From: Candidatus Saccharimonadia bacterium
GTDB taxonomy: Bacteria > Patescibacteriota > Saccharimonadia > Saccharimonadales > Saccharimonadaceae
Assembly: GCA_023262335.1 (NCBI GenBank)
Contig: JALRBE010000045.1
Location: forward strand, 1-8,110
DNA: 8,110 nt
Reading direction: 5' to 3'
Below are positions 6,412-8,110 of this stretch, one piece after another. The translations under genes and the position numbers were made by a program. The number at the start of each line of letters is the position of its first letter. Within the stretch, counting starts at the first letter, position 1. The notes below the pieces were generated by a model, which saw nothing but the letters and a program-made list of their open reading frames with translations, ran no database searches and was not told the origin of the DNA.

Positions 6412-6443
6412 TCAAATGTGCTTATCGTTGCACATTTTTGACA
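6406..6443. promoter_or_regulatory. Palindrome between divergent promoters, candidate shared operator
   Basis: AAATGTGC (6414-6421) and GCACATTT (6430-6437) form a perfect 8-bp inverted repeat around an 8-nt centre, an arm spacing suited to a dimeric DNA-binding protein. It is flanked by TGTCAA (6406-6411) and TTGACA (6438-6443), the -35 boxes of the two divergent genes, so the symmetry continues into both promoters apart from a 2-nt offset. A protein bound here would block or recruit polymerase at both promoters. Confidence 0.5.
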
Positions 6444-6466
6444 CGCTTGCTATATTCATGTAAATT
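6438..6466 (+). promoter_or_regulatory. Promoter of the 6491-6781 membrane-protein gene
   Basis: Consensus TTGACA (6438-6443), a 17-bp spacer and TAAATT (6461-6466, 4 of 6 bases) predict a start near 6473. The leader of about 18 nt includes GGAGG at 6479-6483. Confidence 0.65.
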
Positions 6467-6490
6467 ACTTTGGATCACGGAGGTCAAGAC

Positions 6491-6781
6491 ATGCGAAAAA
6501 TCATCAACGTCGCCGCACTGCTGCTGTTCGCATGGCTCGTCATCGACGCGCTTGGCGTGCCGACGAGCCTACTCTATTTCTTGCTTGTCGGCGAATTGCC
6601 CGGTACGAACGTCAGCCTGCCACCAAGCGTCATGCTTGCGATCATGACTCTCGGACTTGGTCTCGTGGTATTCGAGCTGTTCGCTCGTAGGATCGAACTT
6701 TTCCAGCGGCTGCGCCAGCAAATGCTTGGCATTATTTCTCGGCGCGAACAACTGCCCCGTCGCCGCTACACGCGGATTTAG
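6491..6781 (+). CDS. Small two-helix membrane protein with Arg-rich tail, 96 aa
   Basis: I do not recognise this protein. The ATG at 6491 has GGAGG at 6479-6483 with 7-nt spacing, and a good promoter lies just upstream, so the gene is very likely real. Residues 4-21 form one hydrophobic helix. A short hydrophobic patch at 27-34 and a proline-containing loop (GELPG, LPPS) follow. A second helix spans about 46-65. The remaining 31 residues hold ten arginines. By the positive-inside rule both ends should be cytoplasmic, making a membrane hairpin. The segment after the second helix (RRIELFQRLRQQMLG) looks amphipathic and could lie along the membrane or bind a partner. The TAG stop overlaps the stop of sbcB on the opposite strand. 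Confidence 0.75.
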   Translation: MRKIINVAALLLFAWLVIDALGVPTSLLYFLLVGELPGTNVSLPPSVMLAIMTLGLGLVVFELFARRIELFQRLRQQMLGIISRREQLPRRRYTRI

Positions 6782-8110
6782 TCAGGACTTGAGGGATCGC
6801 TCGCGTCGAACGGCGCGATGCTTTCGAGCCACAGTTGCAGCTCCTGCAACACGAACCTGCTGTCGTCGCCGAGCTCCTGCGTACCGAGCCGGTTCATCGA
6901 CTTCATGAACTCAGGCAACTGGCGCTGCAGACGGGCGACGCGCCACGTCTCCCACGTTTTCGCTTCGTCAGCGCTCAGCGCTTTCGGGAAATTACGCGCT
7001 TTGTAGTGAAGTAGCAACTGGTCCAACCGCTCGTCTTGGAACGACGGATGGAAATCCGCAAGGTCCTTCTGCGTGGCGCTCGCGACGGCAAGCACGCGTA
7101 CCTTGTCGGTATCGTTCAAGAACCCGTCGTAAAGCTGCGCCTCGACGTCAGGCGACTTCTGAAACTCAGGGCGGGACTCAATGGCAGCACGGACGTTTTC
7201 GGCGAAATGCGGTGCGGCAAGAAGAGCCTTTTTATGTTTTTCGATCGTCGCGGCATCGAGCCGTAAGCGGCTCCAGCCGTCACCTTGTTCCAACACCCCG
7301 AGCGGCGCGACGGCCGGCGCCTTGTTGTACTGCAGTTCCTTGACAGGAATCCTGACGAAGCCTTCGGCCTGCCGTTCGTCCCATGACGCGAACAACCGGC
7401 CAGCAAGCTCGCTCGCGTTCATCCCGACGAATGGCGCCGGATCGTAACGCAGATCGTACGCGACGACGTTACCGTTCCTGCCGGCAGTCAGTGGAAACGC
7501 CACGGTCGTCTTGTCGAATTCGGCGTCGTACCGGCCGCTCGTATAGACGAACGGTTTTTTGTCGTCGAGATTTACCAGTTTTTTGATTTCGTTTTTGTCG
7601 CGGAGTTTCAGCAAATACCCGAACAGTTGCGGTTGTTTGTCGCGGATCAGTTTCGCGACCGCGATCAACGCCTCGACATCACTGAGCGCGTCGTGCGCCT
7701 TGAAATGATCGATGCCGTTCGTCTTGGTCAGCAACTCCAAGCGGTTCGTCGCTTTGCCGTCGTCGGTCACCGGCCATTCGATACCGTCCGGCCTGAGCGC
7801 GCGGGTCATCCGCACGACGTCAAGCAAGTCCCAACGTGACCGGCCGTCCTTCCAGCTCCATTCGTACGGGTCGCGGAACGTCCGCCAGAACAAATGGCGC
7901 ACGAACTCGTCATCAAACCGTATATTATTGTACCCGACCACGACCGTGTCTTCCGTGAACACCTCGTCGAGCAGCAGCTGCGCGAACTGAGCCTCTGTGT
8001 AGCCTTCGCTGACCGTTTGTTGCGGCGATATGCCCGTGACGACCAACGCGTCCGGGCTCGGAAGCGTATCATCATTCAGCGCGATCAAAACGTTGTACGG
8101 TTCGCCGATG
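6778..8110 (-). CDS. sbcB: Exodeoxyribonuclease I, N-terminus cut by the window edge
   Basis: This enzyme degrades single-stranded DNA 3' to 5' and in E. coli acts in recombination and mismatch repair with SSB. The frame is open to the right edge. It reads IGEPYNV before the LIALNDDTLPSP segment, so the TTG at 8088 is internal and the true start lies outside. About 443 codons are visible, against 475 in the E. coli protein, so roughly 30 codons are missing, including the first catalytic D-x-E. The DEDDh motifs that remain are clear: NNIRFDDEFVRHLFWR, and HDALSDVEALIAVAKLI with the catalytic His and Asp. WKDGRSRWDLLDVVRMTRALRPDGI also closely matches the family. The middle and C-terminal parts fit the SH3-like and helical domains, and no frameshift is apparent. 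The TAA at 6778-6780 overlaps the stop of the convergent 6491-6781 gene. Confidence 0.97.
   Translation of the reverse strand, partial: IGEPYNVLIALNDDTLPSPDALVVTGISPQQTVSEGYTEAQFAQLLLDEVFTEDTVVVGYNNIRFDDEFVRHLFWRTFRDPYEWSWKDGRSRWDLLDVVRMTRALRPDGIEWPVTDDGKATNRLELLTKTNGIDHFKAHDALSDVEALIAVAKLIRDKQPQLFGYLLKLRDKNEIKKLVNLDDKKPFVYTSGRYDAEFDKTTVAFPLTAGRNGNVVAYDLRYDPAPFVGMNASELAGRLFASWDERQAEGFVRIPVKELQYNKAPAVAPLGVLEQGDGWSRLRLDAATIEKHKKALLAAPHFAENVRAAIESRPEFQKSPDVEAQLYDGFLNDTDKVRVLAVASATQKDLADFHPSFQDERLDQLLLHYKARNFPKALSADEAKTWETWRVARLQRQLPEFMKSMNRLGTQELGDDSRFVLQELQLWLESIAPFDASDPSSPD

Noticed and set aside
8086..8088. TTG as the start of sbcB
   Set aside because: The frame continues to the window edge and encodes IGEPYNV, which matches the conserved sequence just before this point in exonuclease I.

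Overview
The window looks like a compact bacterial chromosome segment with fairly high GC, short intergenic gaps and almost all DNA coding. TGA is used as a stop in at least two genes (587-589 and the minus-strand stop at 5929-5931), so recoded-UGA lineages such as Gracilibacteria and SR1 are excluded. The gene mix (L25/Ctc, a DedA protein, a stand-alone uvrA, an E. coli-like exonuclease I, several small lineage-specific proteins) together with the tight packing would fit a Patescibacteria/CPR genome, perhaps Saccharibacteria (TM7). That placement is an inference from style and recollection, not shown by any marker here.

Layout, left to right. A basic protein of unknown function (134-589, +) ends at a long perfect hairpin. 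It converges on rplY, encoding ribosomal protein L25/Ctc (699-1430, -), which has its own clear intrinsic terminator. rplY diverges from a dedA-family membrane transporter gene (1537-2241, +) across a 106-bp gap that holds two mirrored, identical extended -10 boxes. Next is a probable 2OG-Fe(II) oxygenase (2302-3006, +), which collides tail-to-tail with uvrA (3003-5819, -) with overlapping stop codons. Upstream of uvrA are a terminator and a small single-pass membrane protein with four extracytoplasmic cysteines (5929-6339, -). This diverges from a small two-helix membrane protein (6491-6781, +) around a strong palindrome framed by two consensus TTGACA boxes. That gene again shares its stop region with the convergent sbcB (exonuclease I), which runs off the right edge.

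Functionally, two genes concern DNA repair (uvrA: nucleotide excision repair; sbcB: 3'-5' ssDNA degradation), one concerns translation or stress (L25/Ctc) and one concerns the membrane (DedA). They do not form one operon: nearly every gene has its own promoter and orientation changes repeatedly. Two initiation styles are visible. Four genes have a good Shine-Dalgarno sequence. Three (dedA, the oxygenase, uvrA) have no Shine-Dalgarno and a -10 box ending only 8-9 nt before the ATG, which predicts leaderless mRNAs.

I see no CRISPR array, insertion sequence, phage gene, tRNA or rRNA. I found no convincing new multi-gene system. The best leads are the divergent membrane-protein pair with its shared palindrome and the leaderless promoter class.
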